A DNA stretch of 35,268 nucleotides from Clostridiales bacterium. Its GTDB lineage: Bacteria > Bacillota > Clostridia > Peptostreptococcales > Anaerovoracaceae. The notes below the pieces were generated by a model. It was given only the letters and a program-made list of their open reading frames with translations. It was not told the origin of the DNA and searched no databases. Of the stretch, positions 27,087 to 35,268 are shown piece by piece. Within the stretch, counting starts at the first letter, position 1, and the number at the start of each line of letters is the position of its first letter. The translations under genes and the position numbers were made by a program. The stretch spans positions 1 to 35,268 of the forward strand of contig JAAYIA010000008.1 of assembly GCA_012735145.1 (NCBI GenBank), given 5' to 3'.

Positions 27087-28178
27087 CTACACGTTAAAGA
27101 GGAAATGTACGACATCGCCGTCTTTGATTTCATATTCTTTGCCCTCAGATCTCAGCCAGCCGTGTTCTTTGGCAGCTGAAAGCTTACCGTCACATTCCAT
27201 AAGCTTATCGTAAGATATAGTTTCTGCTCTGATGAAGCCTCGCTCAAAATCCGTATGAATTTTTCCTGCCGCCTGTGGAGCGAGAGTGCCTCTCTTGATT
27301 GTCCAAGCACGAGTCTCATCTTCTCCAGTTGTAATGAATGATATCAGGTTAAGAAGGGCATATGAAGATTTGATAAGTTTATCAAGGCCTGTTTCATCTA
27401 TTCCCATATCTTCAAGGAAAATCGCTTTCTCGTCATCGTCAAGCTCCGAAAGTTCAGCTTCTATCTTTGCGCATATAACAACGACTTCTGACCCCTCTGT
27501 GGATGCATGTGCTCTGACTGCTTGAACATATTCGTTTTCATCGTCCATCAGTTCATCTTCAGAAATATTTGCGGCATATATTATTGGCTTAAATGTCAGG
27601 AGTTCAAGAGTTTTGACAAAGGCAGTCTCTTCTTCATCAAAGTCCATCATACGTGCAGAACGACCTTGGGACATATTGTTATATATATCTTGTAGTATTT
27701 TAAGTTCAGCTAAAGCAGATTTGTCTGATTTGGCCTGCTTCTCTGTCTTGGTAATACGTCTTTCAAGGACTTCCATGTCAGCTATTATAAGCTCAGTATT
27801 GATGATTTCTATATCATTTGCAGGATCGATGACACCATCAACATGAACAATGTTGGGATCGTTAAAACATCTTACGACATGCACTATTGCTTCAACTTCT
27901 CGAATATGACCAAGAAACTTATTTCCCAGGCCTTCGCCTTTGGATGCACCTTGAACAAGACCGGCAATATCACAAAACTCTATTGTGGTATATATGGTCT
28001 TCTTAGAATTATATACTTCGGAAAGGGTGGTAACGCGCTCATCGGGAACGGAAACAACACCAATATTAGGTTCAATGGTACAGAATGGATAGTTGGCAGC
28101 CTCAGCTCCGGATTTTGTAATTGCATTGAACAATGTGCTCTTGCCAACATTAGGCAAACCTACGATTCCAAGTTTCAT
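27087..28178 (-). CDS. ychF: Redox-regulated ATPase YchF (Obg-family)
   Basis: 'MKLGIVGLPNVGKSTLFNAITKSGAEAANYPFCTIEPNIGVV', C-terminal TGS domain 'DFERGFIRAETI..GKEYEIKDGDVVHFLFNV'. Confidence 0.97.
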   Translation of the reverse strand: MKLGIVGLPNVGKSTLFNAITKSGAEAANYPFCTIEPNIGVVSVPDERVTTLSEVYNSKKTIYTTIEFCDIAGLVQGASKGEGLGNKFLGHIREVEAIVHVVRCFNDPNIVHVDGVIDPANDIEIINTELIIADMEVLERRITKTEKQAKSDKSALAELKILQDIYNNMSQGRSARMMDFDEEETAFVKTLELLTFKPIIYAANISEDELMDDENEYVQAVRAHASTEGSEVVVICAKIEAELSELDDDEKAIFLEDMGIDETGLDKLIKSSYALLNLISFITTGEDETRAWTIKRGTLAPQAAGKIHTDFERGFIRAETISYDKLMECDGKLSAAKEHGWLRSEGKEYEIKDGDVVHFLFNV

Positions 28179-28236
28179 GTTATGTAACTCCTTGCTTGTA
28201 TAATGATTAGACTATGCGTCTGTGGTAAATTCAAAT

Positions 28237-28986
28237 TTATTTAGATGTTATAGGTTGATTCTTGCGGCAATAGAAATACATTCCTGTGCAGAGAATAATT
28301 ATAACAACACTTAATAATTGGGCTTGCTTTAATGTACCAATCATCAGGCTGTCTGTTCTGAGAGACTCCACAAAAAACCTCTCTATTGAATATAATATTC
28401 CATATAATGCTATAGTTTGACCATATGCTTTTCTTCTGTTCTTATTATAATAACTAAGAAAGAAGAAGAGAACTAGACACCAAATTGATTCATACAAGTA
28501 TGTCGGATGGACTTTAACGTTATCGATAATAATTCCCCAAGGAAGATTTGTCGGGCCACCATGGGCTTCTCCATTGAAGAAATTACCCCATCTCCCTATT
28601 GATTGAGCGAGTGCAACAGAAGGGATAAGAAGATCCATCATATTAAGTGGGTTGATTTTTTTTCGTTTGCAAACTATGTAAAGTGTTGCTATTCCGAATA
28701 TGAGACCTCCGTGTATTGCCAGCCCTCCGTTGCGTATATTAATCATCTCAGCGAAAGTATTGTAATAATTAAGATTAAATAAGACATAATAAAACCGAGC
28801 TCCTATAATGCCTATAGGAAGCATCCAGATTGTAACATCAAGAACATCATCACCTGTGAGATTATGCAGTGAAGCACGTTTTACTGATATGAGAATAGAA
28901 ATGCACATAGCAGCAGCGATAAGGATGCCATACCACCTTATATCGATGTTACCTATGCTGAAAGCAACAGGGTTTGGTTGAATCAT
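28237..28986 (-). CDS. lgt: Prolipoprotein diacylglyceryl transferase
   Basis: 'IRWYGILIAAAM', 'GARFYYVLFN', 'GGLAIHGGLIFG', 'SIGRWGNFFNGEAHGG', 'HPTYLYES'; GGAGG upstream of ATG 28986 on minus strand. Confidence 0.95.
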   Translation of the reverse strand: MIQPNPVAFSIGNIDIRWYGILIAAAMCISILISVKRASLHNLTGDDVLDVTIWMLPIGIIGARFYYVLFNLNYYNTFAEMINIRNGGLAIHGGLIFGIATLYIVCKRKKINPLNMMDLLIPSVALAQSIGRWGNFFNGEAHGGPTNLPWGIIIDNVKVHPTYLYESIWCLVLFFFLSYYNKNRRKAYGQTIALYGILYSIERFFVESLRTDSLMIGTLKQAQLLSVVIIILCTGMYFYCRKNQPITSK

Positions 28987-29198
28987 AATAACCTCCGATA
29001 GCATATAGTTTAGCACAATATGGCTGTCAAATTACTCATATATTGCGAGAAATCTGTAAATTTTTAAAGGAATATATATAGCTGTGGTCACAACATCGTT
29101 TTATCGAGATTTTAGATTAACATTTCAATCACTTAGAATGTATATAAAAGAAAAAAAGCATAAGAATAAAATGTTGATTATTGAGTACAAACTAAGCA

Positions 29199-29227
29199 TT
29201 GACAATACATGCTTCTTTTGCTAATAT
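29199..29227 (+). promoter_or_regulatory. Strong promoter for the tRNA operon, TTGACA-N17-TAATAT
   Basis: Perfect -35 (29199-29204), TAATAT -10 (29222-29227), 17-nt spacer, about 35 nt before tRNA-Met. Confidence 0.8.
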
Positions 29228-29262
29228 TGACAAGCACGGTTTTTTATTGAAGCTGTATTTGT

Positions 29263-29339
29263 GGCGGCGTAGCTTAGTTGGCTATAGCGTCCGGTTCATA
29301 CCCGGAAGGTCACTGGTTCAAGTCCAGTCGCCGCTACCA
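29263..29339 (+). tRNA. tRNA-Met(CAT), elongator-like, CCA encoded
   Basis: GGCGGCG...CGCCGCT-A-CCA; anticodon arm TCCGG-TTCATAC-CCGGA. Confidence 0.95.
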
Positions 29340-29343
29340 TGAA

Positions 29344-29419
29344 GGGCGCTTAGCTCAGCTGGGAGAGCACCTGCCTTACAAGCAGGGGGTCATAGGTTCG
29401 AGCCCTATAGCGCCCACCA
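29344..29419 (+). tRNA. tRNA-Val(TAC), CCA encoded
   Basis: Anticodon arm CCTGC-CTTACAA-GCAGG; acceptor GGGCGCT/AGCGCCC. Confidence 0.95.
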
Positions 29420-29424
29420 TTATT

Positions 29425-29501
29425 GGCCGAGTAGTTCAGTTGGTTAGAATGCCAGCCTGTCACGCTGGAGGTCGACGGTTCGAGCCCGTTCTCGGTCGCC
29501 A
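29425..29501 (+). tRNA. tRNA-Asp(GTC), CCA encoded
   Basis: Anticodon arm CCAGC-CTGTCAC-GCTGG; acceptor GGCCGAG/CTCGGTC. Confidence 0.95.
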
Positions 29502-29526
29502 ATTTTTTAAGAAAATGTTGTTTTGT

Positions 29527-29603
29527 GGTGGGTGTCGTCAAGTGGTTAAGACACAGGGTTGTGGCTCCTGTATACGTGGGTTCGAATCCCACCATCCACC
29601 CCA
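29527..29603 (+). tRNA. tRNA-His(GTG), G-1 encoded, CCA encoded
   Basis: Anticodon arm CAGGG-TTGTGGC-TCCTG; G-1 opposite C73. Confidence 0.94.
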
Positions 29604-29634
29604 TTTTTTCCGATATACAGTAGTGTATATTTGT

Positions 29635-29709
29635 TGGGGTATAGCCAAGCGGTAAGGCAACGGATTCTGATTCCGTCATTCGCAGGTTCGAATCCTGCTA
29701 CCCTAGCCA
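29635..29709 (+). tRNA. tRNA-Gln(CTG), CCA encoded
   Basis: Acceptor TGGGGTA/TACCCTA; anticodon arm ACGGA-TTCTGAT-TCCGT. Confidence 0.93.
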
Positions 29710-29740
29710 AAAATTCTGTCGAGTATTTGCTCGACACTAT

Positions 29741-29814
29741 GGCGACATAGCCAAGTGGTAAGGCACGAGTCTGCAAAACTCTGATCCCCGGTTCAAATCC
29801 GGGTGTCGCCTCCA
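29741..29814 (+). tRNA. tRNA-Cys(GCA), CCA encoded
   Basis: Acceptor GGCGACA/TGTCGCC; anticodon arm CGAGT-CTGCAAA-ACTCT. Confidence 0.94.
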
Positions 29815-29820
29815 AAAAAT

Positions 29821-29866
29821 ACATGTTTCATTTAACTCGAAAAGTTAAATGAAACATGTTTTTTTA
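29821..29866 (+). terminator. Rho-independent terminator of the tRNA operon
   Basis: 17-bp perfect stem ACATGTTTCATTTAACT-cgaaa-AGTTAAATGAAACATGT then T-run. Confidence 0.93.
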
Positions 29867-29872
29867 TTGAAC

Positions 29873-29901
29873 TTGCTTTCCCTACAGAGGGGGGGTATCA
29901 T
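29873..29901 (+). promoter_or_regulatory. Candidate promoter TTGCTT-N17-TATCAT with G7 tract in spacer
   Basis: -35-like 29873-29878, -10-like 29896-29901; spacer ends in GGGGGGG (29889-29895). Confidence 0.4.
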
Positions 29902-29983
29902 GCCTTCAAACATATATACACATAGGAGGGCCTTATTTCTTATCGATGTATATTAAAGTGTTTATTAGAAGGGAATTAATAAC

Positions 29984-31293
29984 ATGAAAGTGAAAAAAAG
30001 AAAAAGTATTGCATTAACGCTCGTCATGGTTTTAGTTAGCTTATTTGCTATTCAAATGTTTGTCGAGCCAACACTTGCATTAGCCGATTACGGTTCTGCT
30101 AATCAAGAAAATGCTTCTGACAGCTCTGCAGTTGATAACGCTACAGATGTAGACGCTTCGGATAAAGACGTTGTTAATGAAGGCCTGTCCAAACAAAAAA
30201 CATCTCAGAACAATATCAATGCTAGGGGAGGTGCTGCAGCTATTATAGACGTTGTAGTTCCAGCTATTTGGTATCCGGTTGATAAAGATACCAATAAAGT
30301 CATTAAGGGGCTGACTCCGAAGATCACCTATCCGGGTATGTTTCCAAGATCAGAAGTTGCAAGAATGTATGACGGCAGCGACATATACCAGATTGATTTG
30401 ATGGGAACACCTAAGCCTAAAGAACCTGGCAGCTGGTGGCAAATAACTTTATGTACACCTCCAATCTTTGGTTTACGGACAAGTTTCATCGAGTAGTTGC
30501 CCAGGCATATGGAACATATGAATTAGATGGAGGTGGGGGAAATAAAGTCAGCTCTGTTAGAAAGGTTAAGTACGGAAGCTTTGAAGCAGAAGCTAAGTTC
30601 GATGATACATTAAATGATTTTGTTGGACTTCACGGTTCAGATAGAGCTCCATATCAAGAAGGCAAGACGATGGAAATCTATATTGCTACAAAAACAAAGG
30701 ATGTCAGCTTGTCAGAACCTTCCTTCAAAACCGGTGATGTTATCGTTAAAGATGTAATGAGTGACGAAACAGTCCGAGATACACTTATCGATCATGTGGA
30801 GAAAGTAGAATATGTGTATCTTCCAGAGACATTAGAAGCAGGAGCCGGAGAGACTAAAGAATTGGATTTGTCTGTACTTGATACCCTATTTCTCTATCAA
30901 TATAATTCAGATGACTCTGGAGACTTTATAAAGTCCGGTAGCGATTATATAAACTTCATGAGTGAGTCTTTTGTAGGACTTCCTGAAGGGAAGTACGAGG
31001 CTGTTTACCCTATTTACTGGGATCGGGATATTCCGGACTACCTAAGCTCTCCTGATACATTCTCAAGAAACCGTTATAAATTTGAAGATACTTTCCACTT
31101 TACATTTGAAGTAAAGAAGGAAGCAACATCGACAGATAATACGAAGGATGACACAGGTCTGACTAATACAAATGACGATGCGAATCAGATCAAAACAGGT
31201 GATGAAAGCAGTATTTATTTATGGATAAGTATACTTTTGGTAGCAGCGTTGGGAATTTTTACGCTAAAAGATAGAATAATTAAAAAACACTAA
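29984..31293 (+). pseudogene. Secreted/wall-anchored surface protein split by a frameshift (frame 2 to frame 1 within 30421-30496)
   Basis: First ORF (29984-30496) starts with a signal peptide 'MKVKKRKSIALTLVMVLVSLFAIQMFVEPTLALA'; second (30421/30436-31293) ends with 'IKTGDESSIYLWISILLVAALGIFTLKDRIIKKH' TM + basic tail; neither is complete alone. Confidence 0.75.
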
Positions 31294-31321
31294 TTAGATT
31301 CATATATTCATTAAGAAATAA

Positions 31322-31352
31322 AAAAAGCTGCACATAAGGTGCAGTTTTTTTT
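31322..31352 (+). terminator. Rho-independent terminator
   Basis: AAAAAG-CTGCAC-ataag-GTGCAG-TTTTTTTT. Confidence 0.9.
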
Positions 31353-31470
31353 ATTATAAAATTTGTTTGAAATGAGAGGATGATATAGCTTTATTTATTA
31401 AAATAGATGCAATTAATATGATACTATTAGTTTAGGAATGGTATAAAAAAATAGAGAGGAGACTTTGCGT

Positions 31471-32490
31471 ATGAAAATTGCGATTAATGGTTTTGGAAGA
31501 ATCGGAAGGCTTTCTTTTCGTAAAATTTTAAACAATAAAAATATAGAAATCGTTGCAATTAATGATCTTACAAGTCCCGAAATGCTGGCATATCTTCTCA
31601 GAAATGATAGTGTTCAGCGAAGATTCGATGCAGAAGTAACAAATGATGATGAGGATATATTTGTGAATGGCAAGAAGTATAAAATCTATGACGAGGCTGA
31701 TCCTGCCAACCTACCTTGGAAGGAGCTGGATGTAGATATAGTTCTCGAGTGTACTGGATTTTTTGCATCAAAATCAAAAGCTCAGGCTCATATAGATGCA
31801 GGAGCAAAAAAAGTCTTGATTTCTGCTCCTGCCGGAGATGATTTACCGACGATAGTATACGGAGTCAACCATAATATTCTTACAAAAGATGACATAATCG
31901 TATCGGGAGCGTCTTGTACGACAAACTGTCTTGCTCCGATGGCAAAGGTCCTAAGTGATTATAGAGAAGTAAGAACTGGATTTATGACTACAATACATGC
32001 TTATACAGGAGATCAGATGCTTTTGGATGGTCCTCATAGAAAAGGAGACCTTAGAAGAACAAGAGCCGGTGCCATCAATATTGTACCAAGCACCACTGGA
32101 GCGGCAAAAGCTATCGGGCTTGTTATTCCAGAGCTTGCAGGTAAATTGATTGGATCGGCACAAAGAGTTCCTGTTCCTGCAGGTTCTATAACCATTCTTG
32201 ATGCTACACTCAAAGATGAGACAGAGACTGTTTCGGTAGAAGATCTTAATGAGGCAATGAGGGCAGCAGCCTCTCAATCATTCGGATATACCGAAGAAGA
32301 AATTGTCTCAAGCGATGTGATTGGAATGAGCTATGGTTCTCTTTTTGATGCAACACAGACACTTGCAGAAAAATGTGGAACTCACATATACGAAGTAAGA
32401 GTTGTTTCATGGTATGATAATGAAATGGGCTATGTCTGCCAGCTGATAAGGACGCTCGAACACATGATGACATTAACGCATAACAGTTAG
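31471..32490 (+). CDS. gap: Glyceraldehyde-3-phosphate dehydrogenase, type I
   Basis: '[14 protein letters not shown]', '[12 protein letters not shown]', '[19 protein letters not shown]', 'SWYDNEMGY'; GAGGAG upstream of ATG 31471. Confidence 0.96.
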   Translation: MKIAINGFGRIGRLSFRKILNNKNIEIVAINDLTSPEMLAYLLRNDSVQRRFDAEVTNDDEDIFVNGKKYKIYDEADPANLPWKELDVDIVLECTGFFASKSKAQAHIDAGAKKVLISAPAGDDLPTIVYGVNHNILTKDDIIVSGASCTTNCLAPMAKVLSDYREVRTGFMTTIHAYTGDQMLLDGPHRKGDLRRTRAGAINIVPSTTGAAKAIGLVIPELAGKLIGSAQRVPVPAGSITILDATLKDETETVSVEDLNEAMRAAASQSFGYTEEEIVSSDVIGMSYGSLFDATQTLAEKCGTHIYEVRVVSWYDNEMGYVCQLIRTLEHMMTLTHNS

Positions 32491-32527
32491 ATATATATAT
32501 GGATTTGTTATAAAAGGAGGATGGAAA

Positions 32528-34009
32528 ATGGCTTACAATGGATTTGCGATTGACGAATATCTGGATGCTGATGCAATTAATTTTCAACTTGATGAACTTA
32601 TTAAGAAGCCGATTTATGGTGTTAAACCCGAGGCTTTAAGGGATTATGTAGATAATTATTTCGAAAAAAAATGCACAGGCTCAAAAAAAATGACAACACA
32701 AGCAAAGGAAGTTATTCCCGGTGGTGTTCAGCATAACTTGGCATTTAACTACCCGTTCCCATTGGCAATAGATAAAGCCGAAGGGGCATATTTATATGAT
32801 GTAGATGGAAATAAATATTATGATTTTCTACAAGCCGGTGGACCTATAATACTTGGAAGTAATGATCCCGTTGTTAGAGATGCAGTTATCGATCTGTTAA
32901 AAAACTGTGGACCATCCACAGGTCTTTTTCATGATTTTGAAGAAAAACTTGCGAGAAAGATATCTGAATGTGTACCAAGCGTTGATAAGTTCAGAATGCT
33001 TGGATCGGGTACCGAAGCGTGCATGGTTGCAGTAAGAATAGCCAGACTTAAAACGGGTAACAAAAACATACTAAAAATGGGCGGAGCCTATCATGGCTGG
33101 TCAGATCAGCTTGCTTATGGAATAAGGATACCGGGAACAAAGGGTTTGCTTTCAAAGGGTGTACCTGGATTTGTGTTAAAACATACAGATGAATTTTTCC
33201 CGGGTGATCTTGAAGACCTTGAAAGAAAACTAAAGAAGAACAAGTTTAATGGTGGAACTGCCGCGGTATTTATAGAGCCAATTGGTCCGGAGAGCGGAAC
33301 AAGGCCTGTGTCCAAAGCATTTGTTAGAGGATGTGAGAGGCTGGCACATGAATATGGTGCGCTGTTGGTGTGCGATGAAGTTGTATCCGGATTTAGAATT
33401 GGTATGAGCGGAGCTCAGGGATATTTTGGTATTGATCCCGACCTTACAATATTTGGGAAAGCCATAGCAGGAGGGTATCCGGGTGCGGGTGGCGTAGGTG
33501 GTCACAACGATTGCATGGCTCATCTGGGTGCCGGTCTTGATTCTTCTGGAAAAAAGATTAAGAAAGCTTTATGCGGTGGTACAGTATCTGCTACGCCTAT
33601 TTCATGTATAGCAGGATATACGGCAATCTGCGAGATTGAAAAACGTAATGCATGCGAAACGGCAGGTAGAATGGGAGATAGGCTCACCAAGGGATTACAG
33701 GAACTTATCAAAAAACACGACCTACCTTTTGTCGCTTTCAATCAAGGATCGATTTGTCATCTGGATAGTGTTGGAACTATGCATTTTGCCATTGATTGGA
33801 GCAAACCGTGGGAGGTTCCAAAGATTCTCAAACAAACCGGTAAGAGACAGGTGGAAATGGAGCATATAGGGGCTGCGTATATGGCAGAAGGCATTGTTAC
33901 ACTCGCAGGATCCAGGTTGTATACGAGTGCTGCATACACGGAAGAAATGATTGACGATGCACTGACGAGATTTGACAGGGTGTTTGCAAATTGTGAGAAG
34001 TTAAAATAG
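32528..34009 (+). CDS. Class III PLP-dependent aminotransferase (glutamate-1-semialdehyde aminomutase-like)
   Basis: 'GTEACMVAVRIAR', 'GAYHGWSDQ', 'LLVCDEVVSGFRIG', 'TIFGKAIAGGYPGAG' PLP lysine; GGAGG RBS. Confidence 0.88.
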   Translation: MAYNGFAIDEYLDADAINFQLDELIKKPIYGVKPEALRDYVDNYFEKKCTGSKKMTTQAKEVIPGGVQHNLAFNYPFPLAIDKAEGAYLYDVDGNKYYDFLQAGGPIILGSNDPVVRDAVIDLLKNCGPSTGLFHDFEEKLARKISECVPSVDKFRMLGSGTEACMVAVRIARLKTGNKNILKMGGAYHGWSDQLAYGIRIPGTKGLLSKGVPGFVLKHTDEFFPGDLEDLERKLKKNKFNGGTAAVFIEPIGPESGTRPVSKAFVRGCERLAHEYGALLVCDEVVSGFRIGMSGAQGYFGIDPDLTIFGKAIAGGYPGAGGVGGHNDCMAHLGAGLDSSGKKIKKALCGGTVSATPISCIAGYTAICEIEKRNACETAGRMGDRLTKGLQELIKKHDLPFVAFNQGSICHLDSVGTMHFAIDWSKPWEVPKILKQTGKRQVEMEHIGAAYMAEGIVTLAGSRLYTSAAYTEEMIDDALTRFDRVFANCEKLK

Positions 34010-34011
34010 GT

Positions 34012-34974
34012 ATGTATATGTATAGCGAAAAAGAAGCAAAAGACCTCGTTATTGAGGCCGGCCACAAATTGGTTGAGAATAAACTGATAGCAAGAACTTG
34101 GGGTAATATATCCGCAAGGATAAGTGATGAAGCGTTTGTAATAACGCCGAGTGGAAGGGCATATGATAATCTCAAGCCTGAAGATATTGTAACTGTAATG
34201 ATCAAAGATTGTTCATACGATAGCGATATAAAGCCAAGCAGCGAGAAAGGAATTCATGCGGCCGCATATAGACTAAGAAAAGATACAAATTTTGTAATAC
34301 ACACACATCAATTTTTTGCATCAGTAGTGTCTGCTGACAGAGGAGCGGAGGAATTTGCGCCGTGTGCTGAATACGGCCTACCGGGAACTACAAAACTAAG
34401 AAAAAATGTAGAATCTGTTATGGAAAGTTATCCAAAAGCTAAGATGTTACTTATGGCAAATCATGGAACTCTTGTAATGGGTGATGATTTCAGAGAAGCA
34501 TTCGATCTTGCCGAGGTTCTTGAAACTAAATGCGAGGCAATGTTTAAACGAAGAGTCCCTAGCAACGATAAGATAAGAAGCGAAGAAGTATCTTTGAGTA
34601 AACTTGATACCGGATATGAGAATTATATTATTCAGCAGGATGAATATGTTGAGGAATGTTGTCGCGCCGGAATCACATTAAAACCATATATAGACGACTT
34701 TGCTCAAATTGTCGGAGTTGATATTAAATGTTGTGACAAGAATATAGCAAAAATCAAAAAATCTATAAGGGGTAGAAATGCTGTTCTTGTTAAGGGTGTT
34801 GGCGCAATATGTTTTGCCGATAATGAGGAAGATGCCGAAGCTGTTGCGATGATACTTAGTAAGAACTGTGCAGCTGCTTGCTATGTAAGAAATGAAAAAC
34901 CTCTTGGGAAAATTGATTCAATGTTGCAAAGATATGTATATTTGAACAAATATTCTAAGCAAAAAGATGCCTAA
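34012..34974 (+). CDS. Class II aldolase/adducin family protein with C-terminal extension
   Basis: 'RTWGNISAR', 'VITPSGRAYDNLKPEDIV', 'PSSEKGIHAAAYR', 'VIHTHQFFASV', 'LLMANHGTLVMG' metal-binding and catalytic motifs. Confidence 0.87.
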   Translation: MYMYSEKEAKDLVIEAGHKLVENKLIARTWGNISARISDEAFVITPSGRAYDNLKPEDIVTVMIKDCSYDSDIKPSSEKGIHAAAYRLRKDTNFVIHTHQFFASVVSADRGAEEFAPCAEYGLPGTTKLRKNVESVMESYPKAKMLLMANHGTLVMGDDFREAFDLAEVLETKCEAMFKRRVPSNDKIRSEEVSLSKLDTGYENYIIQQDEYVEECCRAGITLKPYIDDFAQIVGVDIKCCDKNIAKIKKSIRGRNAVLVKGVGAICFADNEEDAEAVAMILSKNCAAACYVRNEKPLGKIDSMLQRYVYLNKYSKQKDA

Positions 34975-35014
34975 GGCACTAGAAAGTAATGCGACTTGTT
35001 TGAGGGAAAAAGAT

Positions 35015-35268
35015 ATGAAGTATATTCTAGCTTATGATATAGGTACGACAGGGGTCAAAACTTGTCTTTTCGAAGTGGATAAGACTATCAAACTTACTGC
35101 TGCCGCATCAAAGACTTATCCTCTATATATTTTAGAAAACGGTGGAGCTGAACAAGATAGTGAGGACTGGTGGGCTGCAATGGCAGAAAGTACTAAGGAA
35201 CTTTTTGCTATTTCTGAATTAAAACCAAGCGATGTATCCGGAATATCGTTCTGCTCACAGATGCAGGG
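35015..35268 (+). CDS. FGGY-family carbohydrate kinase, N-terminal part (runs off window)
   Basis: 'YILAYDIGTTGVKTCLFEVDK', 'GGAEQDSEDWWAAMAES', 'VSGISFCSQMQG'; open to the window end. Confidence 0.88.
   Translation, partial: MKYILAYDIGTTGVKTCLFEVDKTIKLTAAASKTYPLYILENGGAEQDSEDWWAAMAESTKELFAISELKPSDVSGISFCSQMQ

Noticed and set aside
29278-29824. ORFs of 63-125 aa on both strands across the tRNA array (e.g. 'GFEPTYTGATTLCLNHLTTPT')
   Set aside because: These are translations of tRNA genes, a well-known source of spurious proteins.
30421-30496. Programmed -1 ribosomal frameshifting in the surface gene
   Set aside because: No good X XXY YYZ slippery heptamer in the overlap and no obvious stimulatory structure; mutation, phase state or sequence error is more likely.
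1-35268. CRISPR array, prophage or transposon
   Set aside because: No regularly spaced direct repeats, transposase, phage structural genes or terminal inverted repeats were seen; the only recombinase sits in a XerD-like housekeeping context.

Overview
AT-rich, gene-dense window that reads as low-GC Gram-positive (Clostridia-like, inference) chromosome. No CRISPR array, transposon, prophage block or integrase island was seen. Most of it is conserved housekeeping: an MBL-fold hydrolase (partial), murI, a CYTH protein, tig-clpP-clpX-lon-engB, hpt, PHP, a nitroreductase, a NUDIX hydrolase, a XerD-locus recombinase, rplS with a likely leader, ylqF, RNase H, tRNA-Val, folD, a small alarmone synthetase, valS, folC, glyA, a small P-loop NTPase, an orphan DNA methyltransferase, a YitT protein, a YprB-like exonuclease, ychF, lgt, a six-tRNA operon, a frame-disrupted surface protein, gap, and the start of an aminotransferase/aldolase/FGGY-kinase operon. 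The points most worth a second look are: (1) an uninterrupted RNase HII + hybrid-binding domain + RNase HI polypeptide with an internal Shine-Dalgarno/ATG at the domain junction; (2) a XerD-like recombinase that has lost several catalytic residues (K, both histidines) but keeps R, R and Y; (3) a signal-peptide/TM-anchored surface protein split by a frameshift, with a G7 tract inside its predicted promoter spacer, directly downstream of a tRNA operon; (4) an unassigned catabolic operon (gap, class III aminotransferase, extended class II aldolase, FGGY kinase); (5) an orphan beta-class DNA methyltransferase in a housekeeping context; (6) a small alarmone synthetase packed between folD and valS. 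All assignments are from reading motifs by eye; no database search was run.
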